NCBI RefSeq assembly: GCF_029906645.1
Contig: NZ_JARYGZ010000001.1
Coordinates: forward strand, 2,041,208 to 2,105,207
DNA length: 64,000 nucleotides
Reading direction: 5' to 3'
Source: Sphingomonas oryzagri
GTDB taxonomy: Bacteria; Pseudomonadota; Alphaproteobacteria; Sphingomonadales; Sphingomonadaceae
The notes under the pieces are model-generated. The model searched no databases. It saw only the letters and a list, made by a program, of their open reading frames with translations, and was not told the origin of the DNA. The translations under genes and the position numbers were made by a program. Every line of letters begins with the position of its first letter. Position 1 is the first letter of the stretch. Shown here piece after piece: positions 16,026-25,153 of the stretch.

Positions 16026-17606
16026 GTGTCGCTTGCCCCCATAGATATCGCCGTGATCGTGATCTACGCGATCTTCATCTTCGGCCTCGCCCAATGGGTG
16101 AGCCGGGACAAGAAGGGCGCCGGCCCCAAGGACACCACCGACTATTTCCTCGCATCGAAGAATCTCCCCTGGTGGGCGATCGGCGCTTCGCTGATCGCGG
16201 CCAACATCTCGGCCGAGCAGATCGTCGGCATGGCGGGATCGGGATACGCCATCGGCCTCGCCATCGCCTCCTACGAATGGATGGCGGCGCTGACGCTGCT
16301 GATCGTCGGCAAGTTCTTCCTGCCGATCTTCCTGCGCAACGAGATCTACACGATGCCGCAGTTCCTGGAACGGCGGTACGGGAGGAACATCCGCACGCTG
16401 ATGGCGATCTTCTGGCTCGCGCTCTACGTGTTCGTGAACCTCACCTCGATCATCTGGCTGGGCTCGATCGCGGTCACCAAGGTGGCGGGGATCGATCAGA
16501 TGCTGGCGCTGGTGATCCTCGGCGCGTTCGCATTGCTCTACCAGATCCGCGGCGGGCTGAAGGCGGTGGCGCTCACCGACATCGTGCAGGTGACCCTGCT
16601 GGTCATGGGCGGCCTCATCATCGCCTGGCTGACGCTGGGCAAGCTGGGCGACGGCGCGGGCATCCTGGCGGGCTGGCATAAGCTGACGAGCAGCATTCCC
16701 GACCACTTCCACATGATCCTGAAGAAGGGCGATCCGCATTATACCGATCTCCCCGGCCTCTCCGTGCTGATCGGCGGCATGTGGATCGCGAACCTCAGCT
16801 ACTGGGGCTTCAACCAGTATATCATCCAGCGCGCGCTCGCCGCAAAGGACCTGCCCGAAGCGCAGAAGGGCATCATCTTCGCCGCCGGCCTGAAGCTGCT
16901 GATGCCGGTGATCATCGTGCTGCCGGGCATTGCGGCGGTGCTGCTGGCGCCGGGCCTGCCCAAGCCGGACGAAGCCTATCCGACGATGATGAGGCTGCTG
17001 CCGACCGGGCTGCTCGGCCTGGTCTTCGCGGCCTTGATCGCGGCGATCATCGCGTCGACCGCGTCGAAGATCAATTCGATCGCGACGATCTTCACGCTCG
17101 ACGTCTATGCCAAGATGAAGGGGCAGCAGGGCGCCACGGAAGGGCGCGAACGGCACCTCGTGCTTGTCGGCCGGATCGCGGCGATCGTGGCGATCATCAT
17201 CGCCATCCTCACCGCCAAGCCGCTGGTTGGCGCGTCCGAGCAGGCGTTCCAGTTCATTCAGGAGTTCACCGGCTTCTTCACCCCCGGCATCACCGTGATC
17301 TTCCTGCTCGGCCTGTTCTGGAAGCGCGCGAACGAGGCGGGCGCGATCTGCGCGGCGGTGGCCTCGGTGCTGCTCTCCTGGCTGTTCAAGGCGGAATGGG
17401 CGTCGCTGCCCTTCATGGACCGGATGGGCGTGGTGTTCCTGATCGCGCTGGCGCTGGCGGTGGTGGTCTCGCTGGTCACGCCGGCCAAGGCGGGCGCCGA
17501 CACGATCGAGACCGCCGACGTCCGCTACGCCACCAAAGCGGGATTCAACATCGGCGCGACGGCGGTGTGTCTGGTGCTGGTGGCGCTCTACGCGACGTGG
17601 TGGTGA
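16026..17606 (+). CDS. SLC5 sodium:sugar symporter (vSGLT/SglT-like)
   Basis: A 526-residue inner-membrane protein with about 14 hydrophobic segments. Family signatures are 'DTTDYFLASKNLPWWAIGAS', 'LIAANISAEQIVGMAGSGYA', 'EIYTMPQFLERRYG', 'LYQIRGGLKAVALTDIVQ' and 'SYWGFNQYIIQRALAAKD'. These match bacterial sodium-galactose/glucose symporters. I place the start at GTG 16026 because AGGGAGGAA lies seven bases upstream; the ATG at 15957 would add an arginine-rich leader unlike the family. It probably imports L-arabinose and/or D-galactose for the oxidative pathway encoded across the divergent promoter. Confidence 0.92.
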   Translation: MSLAPIDIAVIVIYAIFIFGLAQWVSRDKKGAGPKDTTDYFLASKNLPWWAIGASLIAANISAEQIVGMAGSGYAIGLAIASYEWMAALTLLIVGKFFLPIFLRNEIYTMPQFLERRYGRNIRTLMAIFWLALYVFVNLTSIIWLGSIAVTKVAGIDQMLALVILGAFALLYQIRGGLKAVALTDIVQVTLLVMGGLIIAWLTLGKLGDGAGILAGWHKLTSSIPDHFHMILKKGDPHYTDLPGLSVLIGGMWIANLSYWGFNQYIIQRALAAKDLPEAQKGIIFAAGLKLLMPVIIVLPGIAAVLLAPGLPKPDEAYPTMMRLLPTGLLGLVFAALIAAIIASTASKINSIATIFTLDVYAKMKGQQGATEGRERHLVLVGRIAAIVAIIIAILTAKPLVGASEQAFQFIQEFTGFFTPGITVIFLLGLFWKRANEAGAICAAVASVLLSWLFKAEWASLPFMDRMGVVFLIALALAVVVSLVTPAKAGADTIETADVRYATKAGFNIGATAVCLVLVALYATWW

Positions 17607-17610
17607 GGCG

Positions 17611-18261
17611 TCAGCCGCGCTTCCCCGCGCCCTTGGGCCGGTAGAAGATGTGGGTGCGGATCTGCGCGATCTTGTCGAGCGATCCGATCCAGTAGGGCAC
17701 CATCCAGTCGGCATGGTAGTGCGTCGCGCGGCCGACGGGGCGGAACACCCGCCCGGCCAGCGCGCGCTTCGCCGCGAGGCGCGCCGCCTCCCATCCCTGC
17801 CGCTCGGGCCGGCGCGTCTGCGATCCGTCGCAGGTGAAGGAGAATTGGCAGCCCGTTTGTAGCGCCGAACCCTGATAGACCACGCCGCAGACGGTGTGCG
17901 GATATTGCGCCAGCCGCACGCGGTTGAGCACCACCTGGATCACCGCCTGCTGCGCGCGCGGATCGCTCCCCGCCTCGTAAAGCGCGGCGGTAGCGAGGCA
18001 CTGCACCGCCTGCTCGCGCGCCGCCGGCGTGCCGTGGAAGCGGAACGGCTCGGCCGGCTGCATCCGGTCCGTCACGAACGGAATACGCGCATTGTAGGCG
18101 CGCGCCTGCTCCATGGTGAGCGCGGGCTTGGACTGCGGCTTGGGCACGTCGCGTCGCGCCACCAGCCACGCCACGACCAGCACCACGGCGAACAGGCCGA
18201 CGGCGATGTACGGCATGAGATCGACCGTCCTCTTGCGCCGATATCGCCTCCGCCTCGCCAT
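17611..18261 (-). CDS. SleB-like cell-wall hydrolase (Hydrolase_2), membrane-anchored
   Basis: A 216-residue protein. A basic N-terminus (MARRRRYRRKR) and one hydrophobic segment at about residues 18-34 form a signal anchor. The catalytic domain shows 'ALYEAGSDPRAQQAVIQVVL' with the expected Glu, then 'GVVYQGS', 'QFSFTCDG', 'FRPVGRATHYHADWMVPYW'. This domain hydrolyses peptidoglycan glycan strands (SleB/CwlJ type), widespread in sphingomonads outside sporulation. It lies between the sugar symporter (convergent) and the GH127 gene on the same strand, with no evident pathway link. Confidence 0.88.
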   Translation of the reverse strand: MARRRRYRRKRTVDLMPYIAVGLFAVVLVVAWLVARRDVPKPQSKPALTMEQARAYNARIPFVTDRMQPAEPFRFHGTPAAREQAVQCLATAALYEAGSDPRAQQAVIQVVLNRVRLAQYPHTVCGVVYQGSALQTGCQFSFTCDGSQTRRPERQGWEAARLAAKRALAGRVFRPVGRATHYHADWMVPYWIGSLDKIAQIRTHIFYRPKGAGKRG

Positions 18262-18306
18262 CGTCGCCGCCTAGCGGCTCGGCGAGGCGGCGACAACGCG
18301 CGCGTG

Positions 18307-20697
18307 TCAGACGGTCGGCGTGTCCTTGGGCGTGAACAGCCGCACGCCGAACACCGGGCCGGCGGTGTGGCCGGCGTGCGGCTGGAAGCGGACCATCACG
18401 CTTGTCTTGCCGCGCGTCATCGCCTCGGGCACCGCATAGTCGATATCGACGAACTCGCCGGGCTTGATCGCCTCCAGCTCCTGCGTGGCGACCTTCTGGC
18501 CGTCGATCAGAATGTCGAAGACGCGCTTGCGCTCGTCGCCCCAATAGGTCGCCTCCAGCACCAGCGGACCGGGCTTCACGTTCATGCGGAACTGGAAGAA
18601 GCCACCGCTGCGCGCGTCGCGCCCCTGCCGCCCGCGATAGACCACGGGGTAGGAGATGTCGGAGGTCAGATCGTGATCGCGCTCGGGCTGCATCTCGCCC
18701 AGATGCATCACGTCTACCGAGCGCGCGGCGAGATCGGCGAGGCGCGCCTGCTCGGCGGCGAAGGCGACCTTCTCCTTCTCCCAGCCCGCATCGGTGAAGC
18801 GCTTGAAATAGACCGCGCTGCGACGTTGCCACGCCTTGTAGAAGGGGCCGAAGGTCATGTCCGCCGGGCGGCCGAGGCCCTGCGTCTGATAGACCGCTGG
18901 CCGCACGCCATCCGCATGGAAGCCGCCGAGGATGTCGCTGCCGACCAGCGCGGGCGCGGCGGCATTGGCGAGATCCTGGTCGGCGGGGCCGAGATCGGCG
19001 GCGAGCACCAGCGGGCCGCGCAGGATCGAGATCGTGTCGGGATCGTCGGGCGTCGACTCCGTCCGCAACTCCATCGGCAGCGTCATCGCCAGCACGTCGC
19101 CCGCCTGCCAGCGGCGGCGCACGATCGCGTACCCGGCAGCGCGCTCCGCCTCGACCGGCTTGCCGTTGACGGTGAGCGTCGCGGACTTCGCCCAGGCCGG
19201 CACGCGCATCGCGATCGCGAAGGCCCCTGCCCGCTTCAGTGTCGAAAGCGTGAGCCGCACCGCGCCGTCATAGGGATAGCCGGTGGCCAGCTCGACATCC
19301 GCGCCCTTGGCCGCCCAATGCGCGCGCGACGGAATGAACAGGTTCACCAGCAGAGTGTCCTTGCCCTGCCAGTAGATCGAATCGCCATGCTTGGCGTGGC
19401 TCTCCATCCCCGATCCGACGCAGCACCAGAAGTCGTTGACCGGCTCCGACCAGCCGCGCTTGATGCCCGACATCAGCGGGGTCATGTACGTGAACATCCC
19501 CGTCGACGGGTCCTGCGCCGCCAGCACATGGTTGAAGTGGGTGCGCTCGTAATAGTCGAACAGCGCGCCGTCCGGCTGCCAGCCGTAGAGATGCCGGGTC
19601 AGCTTGAGCATGTTGTAGCTGTTGCAATGCTCGCAGGTCTGCTCGGTCAGATGCTTGGAGATCGCATCGGGCGCGAAGAAATATTCGCGGTCGGCATTGC
19701 CGCCGATCACGTAGCTGTGGTGCTGCGTCACCGTCTCCCAGAAGAAGCGCGCCCCGTCGCCGGGCGCCTGCCGGCCGGTCAATTCGTGGATACGAGCAAG
19801 GCCGATCAGTTTGGGAATCTGGGTGTTGGCGTGGATATTGGGCAGGTCGTCCTGCCTCTTCTCCAGCGGATCGAGCACCTTGTTGTCGTGGATGCGTGTC
19901 GCCACCGTCATCCACTGGGCATCGCCGGTACGGGCGGAGAGCTCGGCATAGCTTTCGTTCAGGCCGCCATATTCGCATCCGAGCATCGTCTGCATCTGCT
20001 CGTCGGACAGCGAGGCGAACACGAGCTGGAAATAGCGGGCGAGGCCGATCGCCACCTGCAGTGCCTGCTGGTTGCCGCACAGCTCCTGCGCGTCGAGCAG
20101 GCCGGCGAAGGTCTTGTGGATGTTGTAGAGTGGGGACCAGGCACCATTGAGATCGAAGCCGCCCGAGCGGATGTCGCCCTTCATGATCTCGGGGAAGATT
20201 TCCTCGCCGTCGGCCAGCGAGCCGTCCTTGCGCTTGCGCTGGAGGCCGGCGACGTAGCCGGTGCCGCGCGCCTTCTGGCATTCGGCCAGATCGGCGACGA
20301 TATAGTCGACGCGGCGCTTCGCCTCGGCATCGCCGGTCTGCGCGTAGATCAGCGACAGCGCGGAGAGGTAGTGGCCGAGTGTGTGGCCGGCGATCGTGTC
20401 GCCCTCCCAGCCGCCATAGACTTCACCCTTGGGTGCGAGGCCCGAATATTTGCGAAAATTGTGGAGCAGTCGGTCCGGCTCGAGGCTGAGCAGATATTTA
20501 TGGTTGGCCTGCACCGCGTCGAGGAACGGCGACGGCAGCAGCCGCACGTCCTTGAGCGGCAGCGGCTCTGGATGTGCGGGAAGCAGGTTACTCGTGGCGT
20601 TCGCGGTCGCGGCCAGTGAGCGACCTGCCCAGCCGCCGGCCACGGCGACAAGGCCCGCGCCTGCCAGCATGCCCCGCCGCGTAGTCGCCATGATCAT
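18307..20697 (-). CDS. GH127-family beta-L-arabinofuranosidase (DUF1680), Tat-exported
   Basis: A 796-residue enzyme with a Tat leader ('TTRRGMLAGAGLVAVAGGWAG'-like, in part). Zinc and catalytic residues established for GH127 HypBA1 (Glu-Cys pair plus adjacent cysteines, one of them the nucleophile) are all visible: Glu356 and Cys358 in 'CEHCNSYNMLKLTRHL', Cys425-Cys426 in 'FWCCVGSGMES'. The substrate class is beta-L-arabinofuranosides, as on hydroxyproline-linked arabinans of extensins. ATG 20697 has AGGAG six bases upstream. It is divergent from a DUF885 metallopeptidase, and the intergenic palindrome at 20721-20738 is shared with the hydroxyproline genes. A C-terminal beta-sandwich extension of about 150 residues is larger than the minimal family. 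Confidence 0.92.
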   Translation of the reverse strand: MIMATTRRGMLAGAGLVAVAGGWAGRSLAATANATSNLLPAHPEPLPLKDVRLLPSPFLDAVQANHKYLLSLEPDRLLHNFRKYSGLAPKGEVYGGWEGDTIAGHTLGHYLSALSLIYAQTGDAEAKRRVDYIVADLAECQKARGTGYVAGLQRKRKDGSLADGEEIFPEIMKGDIRSGGFDLNGAWSPLYNIHKTFAGLLDAQELCGNQQALQVAIGLARYFQLVFASLSDEQMQTMLGCEYGGLNESYAELSARTGDAQWMTVATRIHDNKVLDPLEKRQDDLPNIHANTQIPKLIGLARIHELTGRQAPGDGARFFWETVTQHHSYVIGGNADREYFFAPDAISKHLTEQTCEHCNSYNMLKLTRHLYGWQPDGALFDYYERTHFNHVLAAQDPSTGMFTYMTPLMSGIKRGWSEPVNDFWCCVGSGMESHAKHGDSIYWQGKDTLLVNLFIPSRAHWAAKGADVELATGYPYDGAVRLTLSTLKRAGAFAIAMRVPAWAKSATLTVNGKPVEAERAAGYAIVRRRWQAGDVLAMTLPMELRTESTPDDPDTISILRGPLVLAADLGPADQDLANAAAPALVGSDILGGFHADGVRPAVYQTQGLGRPADMTFGPFYKAWQRRSAVYFKRFTDAGWEKEKVAFAAEQARLADLAARSVDVMHLGEMQPERDHDLTSDISYPVVYRGRQGRDARSGGFFQFRMNVKPGPLVLEATYWGDERKRVFDILIDGQKVATQELEAIKPGEFVDIDYAVPEAMTRGKTSVMVRFQPHAGHTAGPVFGVRLFTPKDTPTV

Positions 20698-20720
20698 CCC
20701 ACTCTCCTTGTCAGCTTGAA

Positions 20721-20738
20721 GGATACGTTATACGATCC
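20721..20738. promoter_or_regulatory. Putative GntR operator in the GH127 / DUF885 divergent promoter
   Basis: GGATACGTTATACGATCC is an imperfect palindrome 24 bases from the GH127 ATG and 31 from the DUF885 ATG. Read in reverse it matches 13 of 18 positions with each of the sites at 25027-25044 and 30990-31007. Confidence 0.6.
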
Positions 20739-20768
20739 TTGAAACGATGCAAGCGGGAGGCGCGGCGT

Positions 20769-22532
20769 ATGCGTGGTTTCAAGGCGGGATATATGACGAT
20801 GGTGGCGGTTTCAGCGATCATGACGGCGGGTGGTGCGATGGCGGCGGATACCGCCGAGGACGCGCGTTTCAAGGCGATCTACTCGGCCGAATGGACCTGG
20901 CGCGAGCACCAGCGCGCCGACGACGAGGATAGCGGCGACCGCATTTCCCCGCACCTTCCCGATGTCGGCCCGGCGGCACAAGCGGACCGGCTCAGGATGT
21001 GGACCGACGTGACGGCGAAGCTCGCTGCGATCGATCCCGCGAAGCTGTCAGCGGAGAACAAGGTCAATTTCGAGATCTACAAGGACCAGATCGCCACCCT
21101 GCTCACCGCCCAGCGCTATCGCGACTATGAGAAGCCGCTGAACGCCGACACCAGCTTCTGGGGCAATGTCGCTGGCACGGCCCGGCAGAGCTTCAAGACC
21201 GAGCAGGATTATCGCAACTATCTCTCGATGCTCGGCGAGATGCCGCGCTATTTCGATCAGCAGATCGCCAACATGAAGGCCGGCGAGGCGCGCGGCTTCA
21301 CCCCGCCGAAGATCACGGTGGAGGGCCGCGACGCGACCGTCACCTCGATCACCGATCCCAAGACGGTGGAGGAGAATCCCTTCTACGCGCCCTTCGCCAA
21401 AATGCCGGCGACCATCCCTGCCGCGACGCAGGAGGAGCTGCGCGCGGCCGGCGCGGCGGCGATCCGCGACAAGGTGATCCCCGCACACAGGACGCTGCTC
21501 GCCTTCCTGCGCGACGAGTATATCCCCCACGCGAAGGTCGCGCTGGACGCTTACTCGCTGCCCGACGGCAAGGCTTACTATCAGAGCAAGATCAAGGAGT
21601 TCACCACCCTCGATCTCACGCCCGCCCAGATCCACCAGATCGGGCTGGACGAGGTCGCCAAGATCCACGCCGAGATGCTCGACGTGATGAAGGAGGTGAA
21701 GTTCCAGGGCGACCTGCCCGCCTTCCTCACCTTCCTGCGCACCGATCCGCGCTTCTACGCCAAGACGCCGGACGAGTTGCTCAAGGACGCCGCCTGGATC
21801 GCCAAGCGCTTCGACGGCAAGGCGAAGGACTGGTTCGGCCACCTGCCGCGCAGCCGCTTCGCGATCATCCCGGTGCCGGCCGACATCGCCCCCTTCTACA
21901 CCGGTGGACGCGGCGGGCCGGGCGTCTATCTGGTCAACACCTACAACCTCCCCTCGCGGCCGCTCTATTCGCTGACCGCGCTGACCCTGCATGAAAGCGC
22001 GCCGGGCCACGCCTTCCAGATGCCGCTGGCCGCCGAGAACAAGGATCTGCCGCCCTTCCGTCAGAATACCTACATCTCGGCCTATGGCGAGGGCTGGGCG
22101 CTCTATTGCGAGAAGCTGGGCGTCGAGATGGGCATGTACGAGACGCCCTACGATCGCTTCGGGATGCTCAGCTATCAGATGTGGCGCGCGGCGCGACTGG
22201 TGGTGGACACCGGCATCCATTCGGAAGGCTGGAGCCGCGAGCAGGCGCAGAAATACCTCCACGATAACACAGCGCTCGCCGATCATGAGATCGAGACCGA
22301 GGTCGATCGCTACATCGCCTGGCCGGGCCAGGCGCTGAGCTATTATCTCGGCGAGAAGACCATCCTCGATGCGCGGGCAAAAGCGGAGAAGGCGCTCGGC
22401 CCCAAGTTCAACATCCGCGCCTTCCACGACACCGTGCTGCAGATGGGATCGGTGCCGATGCCGGTGCTCCAGGCCCGCATAGACCGCTTCATCGCGGAAG
22501 GCGGCAAGGGCCCATATCCGGACGAGGAGTGA
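20769..22532 (+). CDS. DUF885-family secreted metallopeptidase-like protein (copy 1)
   Basis: A 587-residue protein with a signal peptide (to about 'AGGAMAADT'). It has the DUF885 zinc signature 'LTLHESAPGHAFQM' (HExxxGH) followed by 'AYGEGWALYCEKLGVEMGMY', whose glutamates supply the third ligand. The helical body resembles gluzincin peptidases; the family is largely uncharacterised. ATG 20769 has GGGAGG eight bases upstream; a TTG at 20739 would overlap the operator. It is divergent from GH127 and convergent with the Xaa-Pro peptidase gene. In this context it probably trims peptides from deglycosylated hydroxyproline-rich proteins. Confidence 0.9.
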   Translation: MRGFKAGYMTMVAVSAIMTAGGAMAADTAEDARFKAIYSAEWTWREHQRADDEDSGDRISPHLPDVGPAAQADRLRMWTDVTAKLAAIDPAKLSAENKVNFEIYKDQIATLLTAQRYRDYEKPLNADTSFWGNVAGTARQSFKTEQDYRNYLSMLGEMPRYFDQQIANMKAGEARGFTPPKITVEGRDATVTSITDPKTVEENPFYAPFAKMPATIPAATQEELRAAGAAAIRDKVIPAHRTLLAFLRDEYIPHAKVALDAYSLPDGKAYYQSKIKEFTTLDLTPAQIHQIGLDEVAKIHAEMLDVMKEVKFQGDLPAFLTFLRTDPRFYAKTPDELLKDAAWIAKRFDGKAKDWFGHLPRSRFAIIPVPADIAPFYTGGRGGPGVYLVNTYNLPSRPLYSLTALTLHESAPGHAFQMPLAAENKDLPPFRQNTYISAYGEGWALYCEKLGVEMGMYETPYDRFGMLSYQMWRAARLVVDTGIHSEGWSREQAQKYLHDNTALADHEIETEVDRYIAWPGQALSYYLGEKTILDARAKAEKALGPKFNIRAFHDTVLQMGSVPMPVLQARIDRFIAEGGKGPYPDEE

Positions 22533-22540
22533 GCCGTCGG

Positions 22541-22562
22541 GTCCTCCCCGCCAGGGGAGGAC
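22541..22562. terminator. Bidirectional hairpin between DUF885 and M24 genes
   Basis: A perfect 9-base stem, GTCCTCCCC / GGGGAGGAC with a GCCA loop, lies between the stop codons of two convergent genes. Neither side has a T-run. Confidence 0.6.
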
Positions 22563-23753
22563 CTACCCCAGCCGGTCGATCGCGGGCTGCGGCTCGGTGA
22601 ACCAGCGCGGGCCGGTGTCGGTCATGTAGAAATGGTCTTCCAGCCGCACGCCGAAGCGATCGGGCACCACGATCATCGGCTCGTTGGAAAAGCACATGCC
22701 GGTGTCGAGCGGGGTCCGGTCGCCGCGCACCAGATAGGCCGGCTCGTGGATCGAGAGGCCGATGCCGTGGCCGGTGCGGTGCGGCAGGCCGGGCAAGCGA
22801 TAGTCCGGCCCAAGCCCCGATTTCTCCAGCACGACGCGCGCCGCCTGATCGACGCTCTCGCAGGGCGCACCGGGACGGGCGGCGGCGAAGGCGGCGGCCT
22901 GCGCCTCCTTCTCGACCTCCCAGATCGCGCGCGCCTCGTCCGATGGCGTGCCGAACGCATAGGTGCGGGTGATGTCGGAGTGGTAGCCCTCCACCGTGCA
23001 GCCCGTGTCGATCAGCACGAGATCGCCCTCCTCCAGCTCCTGCTCGCCGGGCAGGCCATGCGGGAAGGCGGTGGCGCTGCCGTACTGGACGATGCAGAAG
23101 CTCGATCCCGAAGCACCCAGCGCGCGATGCGCCTCGTCGATGAAGCGCTTGACCGTGCCGGTGGTAACGCCGGGCGCGAGGATGCTGGCGGCGCGGCGAT
23201 GCACCTCCAGCGTCATGTCCTTGGCCTGCTGCATCAGCGCGATCTCGGCCGGAGACTTGCGCATCCGGCAGTCGTCGATCGCGGGCGCACCGTCGATCAG
23301 GGTGACGCCGCCCGCCGCCCGCCGCAGACGCTCGGCCATCTGGAAGGGGAAGGACGGATCGATCGCGACGGTGCGCGCGCCGATCGCTGCCAAGGCATCA
23401 GCGACGAGATCGTGGGGATTCTCGTCCTCCTCCCACAGCCGGATATCGACATCGATCGACAGGTCCGCCTGCAGCGATCCCAGCTCGAAGCGCGGGCAGA
23501 CCATCACGGGTTCGCCCTTCACCGGCAGCAGCATCGCCACCAGCCGCTCGGTCGCGCCCCACGGCACGCCGGCGAAATAGCGCAGCGAGGTACCCGCATT
23601 GATCAGCAGCGCATCGGCACCCATGCGATCGGTGAAGGCACGGGCGCGCTCGATGCGCTGCAACCGCTCCGCACGGGTGATGGGAGGCGCCTTCTTCGCC
23701 CACGGCTTGAGGGCGGCCAGCACGTCCGCCGCATTCGATCCACCGATGCTCAC
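22563..23753 (-). CDS. M24-family Xaa-Pro peptidase (prolidase/creatinase fold)
   Basis: A 396-residue cytoplasmic enzyme. The N-terminal creatinase-like domain ('RMGADALLINAGTSLRYFAG') is followed by the pita-bread domain with all five metal ligands: Asp in 'VLIDTGCTV', Asp in 'YHSDITRTY', His in 'HRTGHGIGL', Glu in 'FSNEPMIVV', Glu in 'VRLEDHF'. Such enzymes cleave Xaa-Pro bonds and several accept hydroxyproline. The start is GTG 23753, twelve bases after the oxidase stop, with AGAGG upstream, so it is cotranscribed with the D-amino-acid oxidase. It would release Pro/Hyp from imported dipeptides. Confidence 0.9.
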   Translation of the reverse strand: MSIGGSNAADVLAALKPWAKKAPPITRAERLQRIERARAFTDRMGADALLINAGTSLRYFAGVPWGATERLVAMLLPVKGEPVMVCPRFELGSLQADLSIDVDIRLWEEDENPHDLVADALAAIGARTVAIDPSFPFQMAERLRRAAGGVTLIDGAPAIDDCRMRKSPAEIALMQQAKDMTLEVHRRAASILAPGVTTGTVKRFIDEAHRALGASGSSFCIVQYGSATAFPHGLPGEQELEEGDLVLIDTGCTVEGYHSDITRTYAFGTPSDEARAIWEVEKEAQAAAFAAARPGAPCESVDQAARVVLEKSGLGPDYRLPGLPHRTGHGIGLSIHEPAYLVRGDRTPLDTGMCFSNEPMIVVPDRFGVRLEDHFYMTDTGPRWFTEPQPAIDRLG

Positions 23754-23765
23754 GCTCTATCCTCT

Positions 23766-25001
23766 CTACTCGAACCGTCCGATGTCGAAGGCCGCGATGT
23801 CCACGGCCGGTCGCTCGTTCGTGGCCAGCGCGGCGACGATCTCCCCGGTCACGGCGGAGAGCGTCAGACCGAGATGCTGGTGCCCGAACGCATATAGCAG
23901 ATTGCCTGAGCGCCGGCTCTTCCCAATCGCGGGCAGATAATCGGGCAAGGTCGGCCGCGATCCCATCCAGCGCGTGAAGGGCGGACGCATCGGCAGGCCG
24001 AGCGCTGCCACATGCGCCTCCAGCCGATCCCACTTGGCCGGATCGGGCGGTGCATCCGCATCGCCCGGCTCGACGAAGCTCGCCGCCTGCACGCAACCGG
24101 CATAGCGGGTGACGATCATCGATCGGTCTTCGAACACCACGGGCGGCATAGCGACTGGCCAGTCGGCATCGGCGGCGCGGATGTGGTAGCCGCGTTCCGC
24201 GACGATCGGCGCATGATGGCCGAGCGGGCGAAGCATGGCGCCCGAGCGGACGCCGGCGGTCAGCACGATCAGACCGGGATCGGGAACCGGCGCGCCGTCG
24301 ATCAACAGCCCCGCTTCGCCTCCCCGTGCGACAAGTTGCGCCCTGCCGGCCATGGTCCGCCCGCCCGCGTCGCGGAGCGTCGCCTCCATCGCATCGGCGA
24401 GCATGGCAAGATCGGCGATCTGCCCGGTATCCGTGAAGCGGATCGCCCCGGCCGGCCGGATGCCGATGGACGCCAGCGCCTGCATCTCCTGCGCCGTCGC
24501 ATCGCGGAAGCGCGCCGTGCCGGTGTCGGCTTTCGCCCATGCCGCCCGGCCGGCGCTCGCCGCCGCCGCCGTCGACCATGTGACGAAATGCCCGTCCTCA
24601 CGCAGCAGGCTGTCGCCCGGCAGGATGGCCGCCAGCCGGCGCCATGCCGGCATCGCCTCACCGATGAGGCCGGAAAGCGCCGCCTTCCCTGCCGCGAACC
24701 TGTCCGGCGACGAAGCCCGCAGCAGGCGCAGCCCGAAGGGCAGCCAGTAGCGCCACTGCGCCGGCGGAAAGGCGAGCGCCCCGCCCCGCGAGAAGAGACG
24801 CCCCGGCACCGACCGGATTGCGGCGCGCGAGGCCAGCGGCTCGACCTGCTCGATCGCGATATGCCCGGCATTGCCCCATGATGCGGCCTGCCGACTGGAA
24901 TCATCGCCGACCAGCGTGACGTCGATCCCGCGACGGGCCAGCGCCAACGCGCTCGCCAGCCCGATGATGCCGCCACCGATGATCGTCGCTCGCTTCGTCA
25001 T
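23766..25001 (-). CDS. FAD-dependent D-amino-acid oxidase/dehydrogenase (cis-4-hydroxy-D-proline oxidase candidate)
   Basis: A 411-residue DAO-family flavoprotein. It has the dinucleotide motif 'ATIIGGGIIGLASALALARRG', 'SWGNAGHIAIEQVEPLASR' and a C-terminal 'HQHLGLTLSAVTGEIVA' that closes over FAD. Layout and length match DadA/HypO-like enzymes that oxidise cis-4-hydroxy-D-proline to pyrroline-4-hydroxy-2-carboxylate. The specific substrate comes from the neighbouring epimerase and DHDPS-family genes; a general D-amino-acid dehydrogenase remains possible. ATG 25001 is chosen because the flavin fold starts there. A longer frame to 25112 would run over an operator. It is divergent from the GntR gene. 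Confidence 0.85.
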   Translation of the reverse strand: MTKRATIIGGGIIGLASALALARRGIDVTLVGDDSSRQAASWGNAGHIAIEQVEPLASRAAIRSVPGRLFSRGGALAFPPAQWRYWLPFGLRLLRASSPDRFAAGKAALSGLIGEAMPAWRRLAAILPGDSLLREDGHFVTWSTAAAASAGRAAWAKADTGTARFRDATAQEMQALASIGIRPAGAIRFTDTGQIADLAMLADAMEATLRDAGGRTMAGRAQLVARGGEAGLLIDGAPVPDPGLIVLTAGVRSGAMLRPLGHHAPIVAERGYHIRAADADWPVAMPPVVFEDRSMIVTRYAGCVQAASFVEPGDADAPPDPAKWDRLEAHVAALGLPMRPPFTRWMGSRPTLPDYLPAIGKSRRSGNLLYAFGHQHLGLTLSAVTGEIVAALATNERPAVDIAAFDIGRFE

Positions 25002-25026
25002 ATCCTGCCTTGATGTCGCTCCGCCG

Positions 25027-25044
25027 TTATCGTATACCTTATCT
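25027..25044. promoter_or_regulatory. Putative GntR operator upstream of the oxidase gene
   Basis: TTATCGTATACCTTATCT lies 26 bases before the oxidase ATG, within the oxidase/GntR divergent region. It shares the TCGTATA core and TATC flank with the sites at 20721-20738 (reverse) and 30990-31007. Confidence 0.6.
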
Positions 25045-25126
25045 GTATTCAACGACTTTGGATGCGAAACGGGATGATTGTTTACGTTTTCGCGTTGCAG
25101 CACGCCCACCAAAAGCGGCAGAAGGG

Positions 25127-25144
25127 CTACCGTATACCGGAGCC
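25127..25144. promoter_or_regulatory. Weaker copy of the GntR operator just before the regulator gene
   Basis: CTACCGTATACCGGAGCC matches 11 of 18 positions of the site at 25027-25044 and retains the CGTATACC core. It ends 9 bases before the GntR start codon, a position suited to autoregulation. Confidence 0.45.
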
Positions 25145-25153
25145 CGTTTACGT

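Noticed and set aside
17896-20619. A 907-residue open frame antisense to the GH127 gene
   Set aside because: Composition artefact; the minus strand carries the intact GH127 zinc site.
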